From Actinomycetota bacterium (GTDB lineage: Bacteria; Actinomycetota; Acidimicrobiia; IMCC26256; BP-133): a DNA stretch of 12,186 nt. The DNA lies in contig JAUZEX010000654.1 of the NCBI GenBank assembly GCA_030838815.1, forward strand, positions 1 through 12,186, in the 5' to 3' direction. Numbering within the stretch: position 1 is the stretch's first letter; every line of letters begins with the position of its first letter. A program made the translations under genes and the position numbers. The notes under the pieces were generated by a model, which had not been told where the DNA came from, ran no database searches, and saw only the letters and a program-made list of their open reading frames with translations. This document shows, in pieces, positions 5,719-12,186 of the stretch.

Positions 5719-6585
5719 TCACGCTTGCAGCGGGAGAAACTCCGCCGCCATGGCGACCAGCGTCTCGGGCCAGTCAGCGGGCGGGGCCGCCGGGCGCACG
5801 ACGAACTTGGAGAACCCCGCCGCGACGTAGTCGCGGATGAGCGCCGCCGCCGCCGGCAGGCCGACCGGGACCAGGGTGGCGGGATCGACGCCGGGCCGCC
5901 GCGCCGCGATCGTCGCCTGCAGCGGCGCCGGGATCGCCTTCTCGGCGTAGGCCACGCTGACCCCGAAGTGCTCCGGGTCCACCCTCCGCCCGGCCCGTTC
6001 GGCCTCCGCCTCCACCACCTCCCGGCCCCGGCGGGCCTCGTCGGGGGTGATGAGACTGGTGAGCCAGCCGTCGGCCAGGCGGCCGGCTCGCCGCTGAGCG
6101 GCGGGCACGGTCCCGGCCACCCAGAACTCCAGCGGGCGCTGGACGGGCGGGGGGCCCACGACGACGCCGTCGACCGCTTCGCCCGCCACGTAGCGGCGGA
6201 CCAGCACCAGGCTCTCGTCGAACACGTCGCCCCGGCGCCGGTCGGGGGGTATGGGAAAGGCGGCCCGCTCCGACGCCTCGCCGCCCAGCCCGAACGTCAC
6301 CAGCAGGCGGCCGCCGGACAGCCGGTCGAGGGTGGCCAGCTGCTTGGACACCACCGCCGGGTTGCGGCCCGGGAGGACCATCACGCCGGTGCCGAGCTTC
6401 AGCCGGCGGGTGAGGGCGGCGGCGAATCCCAGGCCGGGAACCGGGTCGGGGGTCGGCGTGGTGATCCGCTCCGCCAGCCACAGCGAGTCGAACCGAAGTT
6501 CCTCCATGGCCGCCACGGCCTCGGCCAGCGCCGAGGGGTCGGTGTCGCCGTCGATGCCGAGGCTGACGCCGATGCGGATCTTCAC
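5719..6585 (-). CDS. Luciferase-like (LLM) F420/flavin-dependent oxidoreductase, 288 residues
   Basis: A TIM-barrel oxidoreductase of the luciferase-like monooxygenase superfamily, typically using reduced F420 or FMN in the cytoplasm. The N-terminus MKIRIGVSLGID is the first barrel strand. FDSLWLAERI (32-41), LKLGTGVMVLPGRNPAVVSK (63-82), LATLDRLSGGRLLVTFGLGG (83-102) and FWVAGTVPAA (154-163) are family hallmarks. The length and the GRNP/LGLGG-type motifs resemble the Mycobacterium-type 'probable F420-dependent oxidoreductase' group (the TIGR03854 group is my best guess from memory). GTG at 6585 is chosen because it opens the barrel and overlaps the dehydrogenase stop as GTGA. The open frame continues upstream to 7350, but that part is an Arg/Gly-rich antisense-like reading of the dehydrogenase gene and is not part of the protein. 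The substrate is unknown. Confidence 0.9.
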   Translation of the reverse strand: MKIRIGVSLGIDGDTDPSALAEAVAAMEELRFDSLWLAERITTPTPDPVPGLGFAAALTRRLKLGTGVMVLPGRNPAVVSKQLATLDRLSGGRLLVTFGLGGEASERAAFPIPPDRRRGDVFDESLVLVRRYVAGEAVDGVVVGPPPVQRPLEFWVAGTVPAAQRRAGRLADGWLTSLITPDEARRGREVVEAEAERAGRRVDPEHFGVSVAYAEKAIPAPLQATIAARRPGVDPATLVPVGLPAAAALIRDYVAAGFSKFVVRPAAPPADWPETLVAMAAEFLPLQA

Positions 6586-7616
6586 GGCCGCCGCGTGTCG
6601 ACCACGATGCGGCCGAAGACCTCGTTGTGCTGCATGGCCCGGTAGGCCTCGGCGGTGTCGTCGAGGGCGAAGCGGGCCCCGATGACCGGCTCCACCCGGC
6701 GCTGCGCCACGAGCGCCAGCGTACGGGCGATCTCGGCCCGGGTGGCGTAGCGGCTGCCGGTGACGACGACCTCGTCGAGGATCAGGGCCGCGGGGTCGAG
6801 CATCAGCGACGTGCCGGGCTGGAAGCCGACGACCACGAAGGTGCCGCCCCGGCCGGTGAGGCGGGCGCCGTTGGCCAGCGTGGCGGTCGAGGCAACCATG
6901 TCGACGCAGACGTCGACCTTGCCGTCGAGGACGCCGATGAGGTCGTCGGCCCAGTCGGCCTCGTCGCCGGGGTTCCACACGACGTCGAAGCCGAGTTCCG
7001 ACAGTCGCTTCTCCTTCGCCGCGTCGCGCTCGATGGCCACCACCCGGGCCCCGAAGGCCCGGGCCATGGCGGCCATGTGCACGCCGACACCGCCACCGGC
7101 GCCGATGACGGCCACTGTCTGGCCCGGCCGGAGCGGCGCCCGTTCGACGAAGACGTGGTACGGCGTGGCGATGGCGTCGGCGGCGATGGCCGCCTCGTCG
7201 AGACCGACGCCGTCCGGCACCCGGACCAGGTTGGCGGCCGGCAGCGCCACCGCTTCGGCCAGGGCGCCGTCGACGTGGAGGCCGACGTAGCCCCGCCAGG
7301 CCGTACACAGCGTTTCGCGGCCGCCGGCGCACATCGGACACGTTCCGCACGTCAGGTAGAACGATGCCGTGACGCGGTCACCGGGTTGCCAGCCGGTGAC
7401 GCCGGGGCCGAGAGCGGCGACGGTGCCGCCCAGCTCGTGGCCGACGACGCGCGGTGTCGTGCCGCCGAGGGCGCCCGTCCTCGCCCGTTCCAGGGTGAGG
7501 CCCACGCCGCAGGCCTCCACTGCCACGAGCACCTCGCCCGGCCCGGGGACCGGCTCCGCGACGTCGCGCACGACGACGTCGGCGCCGAAGCGGTCGAGGA
7601 CCGCGGCCCGGATCAC
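6582..7616 (-). CDS. Zinc-type medium-chain alcohol dehydrogenase
   Basis: A 344-residue MDR-family NAD(P)-dependent dehydrogenase. The N-terminal GroES-like domain carries C37, the VGHELGG motif (58-64; H60 and E61 zinc ligands) and a structural-zinc lobe with C90, C93, C96 and C104 (CGTCPMCAGG...C). The Rossmann domain holds VIGAGGGVGVHMAA (170-183) and the adenine-binding acidic residue near ARVVAIERD (190-198). The usual cysteine in the D-A-x-C-T segment is replaced (DAIATPYH, 148-154), so the catalytic zinc would have D148 or water as fourth ligand. It probably oxidises a secondary alcohol or reduces a carbonyl in the pathway. The GTG start at 7616 overlaps the acyl-CoA dehydrogenase stop as GTGA, and the stop overlaps the next start the same way. 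An open frame extends upstream to 9149 but is a shadow of other genes, not a fusion. Confidence 0.92.
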   Translation of the reverse strand: MIRAAVLDRFGADVVVRDVAEPVPGPGEVLVAVEACGVGLTLERARTGALGGTTPRVVGHELGGTVAALGPGVTGWQPGDRVTASFYLTCGTCPMCAGGRETLCTAWRGYVGLHVDGALAEAVALPAANLVRVPDGVGLDEAAIAADAIATPYHVFVERAPLRPGQTVAVIGAGGGVGVHMAAMARAFGARVVAIERDAAKEKRLSELGFDVVWNPGDEADWADDLIGVLDGKVDVCVDMVASTATLANGARLTGRGGTFVVVGFQPGTSLMLDPAALILDEVVVTGSRYATRAEIARTLALVAQRRVEPVIGARFALDDTAEAYRAMQHNEVFGRIVVDTRRP

Positions 7617-8833
7617 CAGTCCCAGAGCGAGTCGGCGGCTCCGTTGCCGACCCGGGTGCGGAGGTCGGCGGCGATCTTCTTGCGCATCACCGTGTTCGTG
7701 CCGTCGGAATGGAGGAAGATCGTGGCGTCGCGCATCAGCTTCTCGATTCCCGTGTCCCGCATGACGCCTGAGCCGCCGAACATCTCGAGCGAAGCCCGGG
7801 TCACGTCGAAGGCGATCTGGGAGGCGACGAGCTTCGGAACCGCCGCCATCTTGGGGTCGAACGACTTGGCGTGGTCGGCGGCCCAGGCGGCCCGGAAGAC
7901 GTACGTCCGGGCCATCTCCAGCTGGGCGTACATCTCGGCGAACTGGACCCCGATGTCGTCGTGGTCGAGCACCGGCCGCCCGCCCTGCACCCTTTGGCTG
8001 GTGTAGCGCAGCGCCCGGTCGAAGGCGGTGCGGGCCACGCCGATGGTGCAGGCGGCGGCGTAGGCGTTGGAGCCCCGCAGGAGGCGGGCGACGTCGGCCA
8101 GGCCTTCGTTCTCCTGACCCAGCAGGTCCGCCTCGGGAACGAAGACGTCCTCGTAGAAGATCTCGGAGTTGTTGGCCAGCCGCTCCCCCAGCTTGTCGTG
8201 GATCACCCCGAAGCGGACCTGGGGGCTGTCGGCGGGAACGACGAACATGCTCACCCCGGAGCGGACGGGCCGGTCGGGGTCGGTGCGGGCGAAGGCGATG
8301 ATCGAGTCGGCCCGGTTGGCGTTGGAGATGTAGTGCTTCTGGCCGTTGAGGATCCAGCCGCCGTCGACGCGGCGGGCGCTCATCTGCATTCCGCCGTCGA
8401 CGCCGGCGTAGGGCAGCACGTTGTCGGACCCGCCCTGCGGCTCGGTCAACGACGCCGCCATGAGGCCGCGGCGGTTGTCGACGAGGCGCCGCAGCCAGCG
8501 CTCGTGCTGGTCGGCCGTGCCGAGCTCCATGAGCAGCTGGGCGAACTTCCACGTCTGGGCCAGCACCACCGACATGCCGAGATCGGCGGCAGCGATCTCC
8601 TCCAGCATGACGGCGTTGGTCAGGAAATCGGTCCCGCCCCCGCCGAAGGCCGGCGGCAGCGGCGCCAGGCGCAGGCCGTACTCCGTTGCGGCGTCGACGA
8701 GGTCCCAGGAGAACGCCGCCTCGGGGTCGGCCAGGGCGTCGAGCTCCGGGGCGCGGGGCGCCACCACCTCGGTGGCGTAGGCCCGGGCGGTGTCGCGCCA
8801 GTGGCGCTGCTCGGCGGAGAGCGACCAGTCCAC
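7613..8833 (-). CDS. Acyl-CoA dehydrogenase family protein
   Basis: A 406-residue FAD flavoprotein of normal acyl-CoA dehydrogenase length. It contains the helical N-terminal domain (1-125), the LTEPQGGSDN signature (129-138), the beta-domain NGQKHYISNANRAD (163-176), IHDKLGERLANNSEIFYEDV (211-230), and the C-terminal helical FGGSGVMRDTGIEKLMRDAT (352-371). It would introduce an alpha-beta double bond in an acyl-CoA and pass electrons to ETF. The position that usually carries the catalytic Glu (Y-E-G-T in the medium-chain enzyme) reads S-D-G-T, so Asp377 is the likely base, or the chemistry differs. The GTG start at 8833 lies 5 bp after the cyclase gene stop; no strong Shine-Dalgarno is present, consistent with coupling. 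The substrate is unknown; branched or cyclic acyl-CoA is a reasonable guess from context. Confidence 0.93.
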   Translation of the reverse strand: MDWSLSAEQRHWRDTARAYATEVVAPRAPELDALADPEAAFSWDLVDAATEYGLRLAPLPPAFGGGGTDFLTNAVMLEEIAAADLGMSVVLAQTWKFAQLLMELGTADQHERWLRRLVDNRRGLMAASLTEPQGGSDNVLPYAGVDGGMQMSARRVDGGWILNGQKHYISNANRADSIIAFARTDPDRPVRSGVSMFVVPADSPQVRFGVIHDKLGERLANNSEIFYEDVFVPEADLLGQENEGLADVARLLRGSNAYAAACTIGVARTAFDRALRYTSQRVQGGRPVLDHDDIGVQFAEMYAQLEMARTYVFRAAWAADHAKSFDPKMAAVPKLVASQIAFDVTRASLEMFGGSGVMRDTGIEKLMRDATIFLHSDGTNTVMRKKIAADLRTRVGNGAADSLWDW

Positions 8834-8838
8834 CGGCG

Positions 8839-9798
8839 CTACTTGACGGCCAGCGGGTTGAGGGGCGAGCCGACGGCGCCGCTGATCGGCAGCGGCTGGG
8901 CCGACAGCAGGAACTCGTACACGCCGTCAGCGGCGCAGTCGGCGCTGATCGGCTCGAGGTCCCAGATCTCGCCGAAGTGGAGCCCCATGTGAACGAGGGC
9001 GACGATGTGGAGCGGCTGGAACAGCTCGATCTCGTTGGGCCGCACCTCGCAGCCCCACGTGTCGGTGGCGACCGCCGCCACCTCGTGGTCGGCCAGCCAC
9101 GGCGCCGTGTGCAGCGACAGTCCCGGCGCCGGCCCGGCGCAGTAGTCACCCCACTTCCCCCGGCGGGCCCCGAGCAGCCCGGTGCGGACGATCACGCAGT
9201 CGCCCGTCCGCACCTCGACGCCCTCGGCGGCGGCCGTGGCGTCAAGGTCGTCGGGGGTGATGGCGTAACCCGGCTCGAGCGCCTCGACGCCGTGGTGCCG
9301 GGCGACGTCGAGGAACACACCCCGCATGATCATCCGGTCCTGGCAGGCGGCGATGCTGTTCTTCTGGGCGCCGTTGGCGGTGACGAGGCCGGCGTCGAAG
9401 CCGTTGAACATCTTCCCCTCGAAGAAGATGTGGCCGAGGCTGTCCCACTGCGTGCCCGACTGGTTGGGCATGACGAGGAAGTCGTCGGCGAAGCCGAAGC
9501 CGAAGGCCGGCCCCCAGTCGGCGGGCAGCGGGTCCTGGAGGCCGGCGACGTAGTCGGTGCCGGTGGCCGTCATCAGGTTGAGGGGGTTGGACCGGAAGGC
9601 GCCGACCTGTGGGCCCCGCAGGTCGAGCGGCAGCCCCATCGACACGACCCGCCCCTGGCGGACGAGGCCGGCGGCGGCGACGATCTGATCGGGGCCGACG
9701 TAGTTGAGCGCGCCGAGCTGGTCCTCCTCGCCCCACCGGCCCCAGTTGGAGTACCTGGCGATGTAGTCGCGGACGATGTCCTCGCCTCCGAAGCCCAT
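8839..9798 (-). CDS. Cyclase family protein (KynB-like metal-dependent hydrolase)
   Basis: A 319-residue member of the cyclase/arylformamidase superfamily (Pfam cyclase PF04199), whose members hydrolyse cyclic or amide/ester substrates at a metal site. Characteristic parts are WGEEDQLGALNYVGPD (22-37), QSGTQWDSLGH (113-123) where the metal motif HxGTHxDxxxH lies, RGVFLDVARHHG (159-170), VRTGDCVIVRTGLLG (196-210), GLSLHTAPWLADHEVAAVAT (226-245), HMGLHFGEIWDLEPI (270-284) and the closing YEFLLSAQPLPISGAVGSPL (294-313). Two positions of the metal motif are Gln (Q113, Q117) rather than His, while D119 and H123 are kept. The gene follows the 417-residue oxidoreductase by 12 bp; ATG at 9798 is preceded by GAGGCGG. 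Ring opening of a lactone or similar product in this pathway is plausible but unproven. Confidence 0.9.
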   Translation of the reverse strand: MGFGGEDIVRDYIARYSNWGRWGEEDQLGALNYVGPDQIVAAAGLVRQGRVVSMGLPLDLRGPQVGAFRSNPLNLMTATGTDYVAGLQDPLPADWGPAFGFGFADDFLVMPNQSGTQWDSLGHIFFEGKMFNGFDAGLVTANGAQKNSIAACQDRMIMRGVFLDVARHHGVEALEPGYAITPDDLDATAAAEGVEVRTGDCVIVRTGLLGARRGKWGDYCAGPAPGLSLHTAPWLADHEVAAVATDTWGCEVRPNEIELFQPLHIVALVHMGLHFGEIWDLEPISADCAADGVYEFLLSAQPLPISGAVGSPLNPLAVK

Positions 9799-9810
9799 GG
9801 TGGCCCGCCT

Positions 9811-11064
9811 CTAGCTCTCGTAGTGGGCGGTCAGCTCGTCGAGCGCCGGCTTCACGTGCTCCATCCACAGCTCCATGTTCTCCAGCACGGAGTCCAAGGG
9901 CTGTTGGGCGAAGTGGTAGATGATGACGACGTACTCCGACGGCATCCGCTTCCACTCCTCGACGTAGTGGTCGCGGACCTGCTCCGGCGTGCCGATGGCC
10001 CACAGGCCGCTGGCCAGCACCGAGTCGACCGGGTGGGCCGGGTCCCAGGCCATCGGGGTGGTGCCGCCGTAGAGGTCGCGGAAGATGTCGACGTCCCACG
10101 CCTCGACGTTGCGGCGGGCCTGCTCCATCGACGGGGCGATGTTGCCCCAGCGCACGATGGCCTGGTTCTGGCCGAAGGCGTAGTCCCGACCACCGAGCCG
10201 GGCGGCGTCGACGTAGGCGCGGGCGTGGGCCTCAGCCTTCTCGATCTTGGTGAAGTAGGCGGGGATGAACCCCCGGGGTCCGCAGTACTCGACCGTCTCC
10301 CGGCTGGCGTTGGACGACACGAAGATCGGCGGGTGCGGGTTCGTCAGCGGGGCGGGGCAGACGCTGACCCGGCGGATGCGGCCCTCCTCGTCCATCTCGC
10401 CCGGGGCGCCGATCTCCCGGGTGGCGGTCATGGTCCAGTCGATCCCCTCCTCGTAGGGGAAGGGGATCTGCCACCGCCCCTTCGACTCGATGCTGTCGTC
10501 GGCCCAGGCCCGCAGCACGAAGTCGACCTGCTCCTCGAAGACCTCCCGGTTGACCCGGTCGTCGTCGATCCGGGTGGCCTTCTGCTCCTCCGTCCAGGCC
10601 GCCAGCTTGTCCGCATCCAGCCCGGCGGGCGACAACGTCGCTTTGGCACCGAGATGCTGGCCGAGGATGTTCGTCCACCGGGCCTGGTAGCCGCGGGCGA
10701 ACCCGATGAAGAAGCGGCCATCGGTCAGGTGGTCGAGGATGGCGGTCTCCTCCGCCACCCGGATCGGGTTCTGGGCGCTCATCACGTAGCCCAGCTGGCC
10801 GATCCGGACCCGCTCCGTGATGGCGGCCCAGTAGGCATTGAGGACGCCGGGGTTCGGCCCGACCTCGTACCCCTCGGAGTGGAAGTGGTGCTCGACCGTG
10901 GCCACACCCCAGAAGCCCAGGCGGTCGGCGGCCTTCACGATCTCGTGCCACTCGCCGAGCAGCTGGTGGTAGCGCTCGACGTTGCGGCCGATGGGGCGCA
11001 TCTCCTCCCGTTCCTGCCTGGTGGCGGGGATGACGGGATAGATCTGGAGGATCGGCTTCACCAT
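9811..11064 (-). CDS. LLM-class flavin-dependent oxidoreductase, 417 residues (first gene of operon)
   Basis: A bacterial-luciferase-type TIM-barrel monooxygenase. Recognisable parts include ADRLGFWGVATVEHHFHSEG (46-65) with the EHHF motif, LNAYWAAITERVRIGQLG (75-92), NPIRVAEETAILDHLTDGRF (99-118), FIGFARGYQARW (119-130), NPHPPIFVSSNASRETVEY (242-260) and GTPEQVRDHYVEEW (358-371). At 417 residues it is longer than minimal LLM proteins, with a long acidic insertion (about 145-230), as in actinobacterial members that sit beside cyclase and dehydrogenase genes. It may hydroxylate or Baeyer-Villiger-oxidise a substrate with reduced FMN from a separate reductase, which is not in the window. The ATG at 11064 has GAGGAG (11076-11071) six bases upstream, the clearest ribosome site of the operon's early genes. 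It is the promoter-proximal gene and is divergent from the GAF regulator. Confidence 0.92.
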   Translation of the reverse strand: MVKPILQIYPVIPATRQEREEMRPIGRNVERYHQLLGEWHEIVKAADRLGFWGVATVEHHFHSEGYEVGPNPGVLNAYWAAITERVRIGQLGYVMSAQNPIRVAEETAILDHLTDGRFFIGFARGYQARWTNILGQHLGAKATLSPAGLDADKLAAWTEEQKATRIDDDRVNREVFEEQVDFVLRAWADDSIESKGRWQIPFPYEEGIDWTMTATREIGAPGEMDEEGRIRRVSVCPAPLTNPHPPIFVSSNASRETVEYCGPRGFIPAYFTKIEKAEAHARAYVDAARLGGRDYAFGQNQAIVRWGNIAPSMEQARRNVEAWDVDIFRDLYGGTTPMAWDPAHPVDSVLASGLWAIGTPEQVRDHYVEEWKRMPSEYVVIIYHFAQQPLDSVLENMELWMEHVKPALDELTAHYES

Positions 11065-11107
11065 CGCAGGCTCCTCGTCGCACTCGTCGGGTCTGCCTTC
11101 GCGGCTG

Positions 11108-11113
11108 AGAATA
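11108..11113 (-). promoter_or_regulatory. Candidate -10 box for the oxidoreductase operon
   Basis: TATTCT on the minus strand matches TANNNT and lies 43 bp upstream of the first ATG, giving a leader of about 37 nt that contains the GAGGAG site. A -35 box is not convincing (TGGTGG at 18 bp is the best). Confidence 0.3.
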
Positions 11114-11169
11114 GGGACGGCCGTTGGGCCGCCACCATGGGGGCGGGGACAAGGCTGCCCGTCCGTCGT

Positions 11170-11183
11170 TGTGGCCCGCCACA
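11170..11183. promoter_or_regulatory. Palindrome TGTGG-CCCG-CCACA, possible operator
   Basis: A perfect 5-bp inverted repeat with a 4-bp spacer in the divergent region between the operon and the GAF regulator. It lies just upstream of a TAACGT hexamer (11190-11195), a possible plus-strand -10, placing the dyad where a -35 would be. This suits binding by a dimeric regulator controlling the GAF gene and perhaps the operon. The link to any regulator is an inference. Confidence 0.35.
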
Positions 11184-11189
11184 GGGCGC

Positions 11190-11195
11190 TAACGT
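11190..11195 (+). promoter_or_regulatory. Candidate -10 box for the GAF regulator gene
   Basis: TAACGT fits TANNNT, 32 bp before the GTG start. A TTGTGG sits 15 bp upstream as a short-spaced -35 candidate overlapping the palindrome. Confidence 0.3.
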
Positions 11196-11227
11196 GTCGC
11201 CGTCGCGTCGGCAGAAGGGGGGACGCG

Positions 11228-12186
11228 GTGGCTCGCTCGGTCCGAACGGTCGCGCTCGGCGACGTCGATCAGCCCGCCCGGGGCGCAGCGCGCCCGGAGC
11301 TGTCGGCCTGGCTCGACGCCATCTGCGAGTTCGTCCGGGCCGTCAACCGCGGCGTGCCGCTCGACGACCTGCTGAACCTGATCGCGGGCACGGTGGCCCA
11401 GCTGACCAGTTTCGACTACTGCTCGGTGCTGCTGCCCGACGACGGCAACGAGAAGCTCCTCATCCGGGGGTTCTACGGGCTGCGCCCGTCCTACGTGGCC
11501 GAGGTCAACGCCGCCCGGCCGCCCCTGATCCGGCCCGGCGAGCTGGCCGAAGGACCGTCGAGCCGGGCGTTCCGGACGCTGCGGCCGGTGGCCCTGGTCG
11601 ACATCCGGGCCGACGTGACCTGCCTGGGATGGGAGGTGGTGGCCGCCGAGCAGGGCTACCGCTCGATCCTGGCCCTGCCGCTGGTGGCCTCGGAGGGGTC
11701 GCTGGGGGTGCTCACCTGCTACAGCCGGGAGCGGCGGGTGTTCGCCGCCGACGAGGTCGTCCTCATGGAGACGATCGCCAACCAGGCGGCGCTGGCCGTG
11801 GAGTCGAGGCGGCTGCGGGAACGGGCCGTGACCCGGGCCGCGGCGCTCGAGCAGCGCGTCGAGCGCCTCCAGGAGGACCAGCGCGTCGCCCGGCGGGCGG
11901 AGGACGTCCACCGCGACCTGATGCGGCTCCTGCTGGCCGGCGAGAGTCTGGAGGCCATCACCCGGAAGCTGGCCGATGTGATCCGCAGCGACGTCCTCGT
12001 CGAGGACGCCGCCGGCCACCCGCTGGCGGCCGCGGTGGCGGCCGAGAATGTGGACCGGATCCCCGGGGCGGCGGCCCGCCGCCATCCCCGGGTCGAGGCC
12101 CTCCTCCAACGGGCCCGGTCCGGGCACCGGGCCGTCGAGGTCCCCGGCACCGGCGACCAGCCCGGCCTGGTGGCGCCGGTCGTGCT
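11228..12186 (+). CDS. GAF-domain transcriptional regulator, PucR/CdaR-like (C-terminus beyond window)
   Basis: An open frame of 319 codons with no stop runs off the right edge. Residues of about 25-193 form a GAF sensor domain (LSAWLDAICEFVRAVNRG, then FDYCSVLLPDDGNEKLLIRG, SRAFRTLRPVALVDIRAD, QGYRSILALPLVASEGSLGV, ADEVVLMETIANQAALAVES). Residues 195-225 are a charged, coiled-coil-like linker. A second region starts at about 228 (HRDLMRLLLAGESLEAITRK, then LADVIRSDVLVEDAAGHPLA), typical of PucR/CdaR-type activators whose C-terminal HTH would follow outside the window. GTG at 11228 has GAAGGGG a few bases upstream; no other in-frame start is near. GAF domains bind small ligands, so it may sense the operon substrate. 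It is divergent from the operon with 163 bp between them, the usual layout for a pathway-specific regulator. The DNA-binding part is inferred, not seen. Confidence 0.85.
   Translation, partial: MARSVRTVALGDVDQPARGAARPELSAWLDAICEFVRAVNRGVPLDDLLNLIAGTVAQLTSFDYCSVLLPDDGNEKLLIRGFYGLRPSYVAEVNAARPPLIRPGELAEGPSSRAFRTLRPVALVDIRADVTCLGWEVVAAEQGYRSILALPLVASEGSLGVLTCYSRERRVFAADEVVLMETIANQAALAVESRRLRERAVTRAAALEQRVERLQEDQRVARRAEDVHRDLMRLLLAGESLEAITRKLADVIRSDVLVEDAAGHPLAAAVAAENVDRIPGAAARRHPRVEALLQRARSGHRAVEVPGTGDQPGLVAPVV

Noticed and set aside
6586..7350. N-terminal extension of the 288-residue LLM protein frame
   Set aside because: It reads Arg/Gly/Pro-rich sequence across the dehydrogenase gene on the same strand in another frame; the TIM-barrel begins only at the GTG at 6585.
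7871..8992. 373-codon plus-strand frame opposite the acyl-CoA dehydrogenase
   Set aside because: No recognisable domain; typical antisense open frame in high-GC DNA opposite a well-defined enzyme gene.
7617..9149. Apparent fusion protein upstream of the zinc dehydrogenase
   Set aside because: The upstream part of this frame overlaps the acyl-CoA dehydrogenase and is Arg-rich nonsense; the GroES-like domain starts at 7616.
11189..12127. Long minus-strand open frame of 312 codons opposite the right-edge gene
   Set aside because: The plus strand holds a clear GAF-domain protein with a ribosome site; the opposing frame is Pro/Gly/Arg/His-rich with no recognisable domain and is a GC shadow.
1..12186. 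CRISPR arrays, insertion sequences or phage genes
   Set aside because: No short direct repeats with unique spacers, no transposase or integrase motifs and no terminal inverted repeats with target duplications were seen.

Overview
The window is very GC-rich (roughly 70% by eye), with GTG starts, strong G/C third-position bias and long antisense shadow ORFs. This points to a high-GC actinobacterium. The 42-residue GYWLV...DGG.FAFGDA repeat family in the 809-residue protein is one I associate with Acidimicrobiia, so an Acidimicrobiales-like genome is my best guess. That placement is an inference from recalled family distribution; no search was run.

Left block (1-5208, all minus strand; transcription order is the reverse of coordinate order). 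A secreted 483-residue beta-propeller-like protein (3757-5208) is followed by a small secreted His/Asp/Ser-rich and Tyr/Gly/Cys-rich protein (2923-3501). Next comes an 809-residue surface protein (271-2700) with a signal sequence, six 42-residue repeats, four cadherin/Ig-like domains, a Thr-rich stalk, and a short hydrophobic stretch ending in a poly-Arg tail. Last is the start of an Rrf2-family regulator (1-176, cut by the window edge). The three exported proteins are separated by 222-255 bp gaps holding several inverted repeats, so they look like separate envelope genes rather than one tight operon.

Middle: a tRNA-Arg(TCT) gene on the plus strand (5341-5414) sits at the boundary between the two blocks.

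Right block (5417-11064, minus strand): a compact six-gene catabolic-type operon. In transcription order it holds a 417-residue luciferase-like (LLM) flavin oxidoreductase, a cyclase-family metal hydrolase, an acyl-CoA dehydrogenase, a zinc medium-chain dehydrogenase, a 288-residue LLM/F420-type oxidoreductase and a small protein of unknown function. Junctions are 12 nt, 5 nt, then two GTGA stop/start overlaps, so the genes are probably co-transcribed and translationally coupled. The mix of oxidoreductases, a ring-opening-type hydrolase and an acyl-CoA dehydrogenase suggests stepwise degradation of a cyclic or branched carbon compound. The substrate cannot be read from sequence and no CoA ligase or thiolase lies in the window.

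Far right (11228-12186, plus strand): a divergently transcribed GAF-domain regulator, probably of the PucR/CdaR type, is cut by the window edge before any DNA-binding domain. It has no stop codon in the window. The 163 bp it shares with the operon contains a TGTGG-N4-CCACA palindrome and is the likely control point.

No mobile element, CRISPR array or phage gene was seen. No gene-free stretch exceeds 300 bp. The least explained parts are the surface-protein block with its structured intergenic regions, and the substrate of the oxidoreductase operon.
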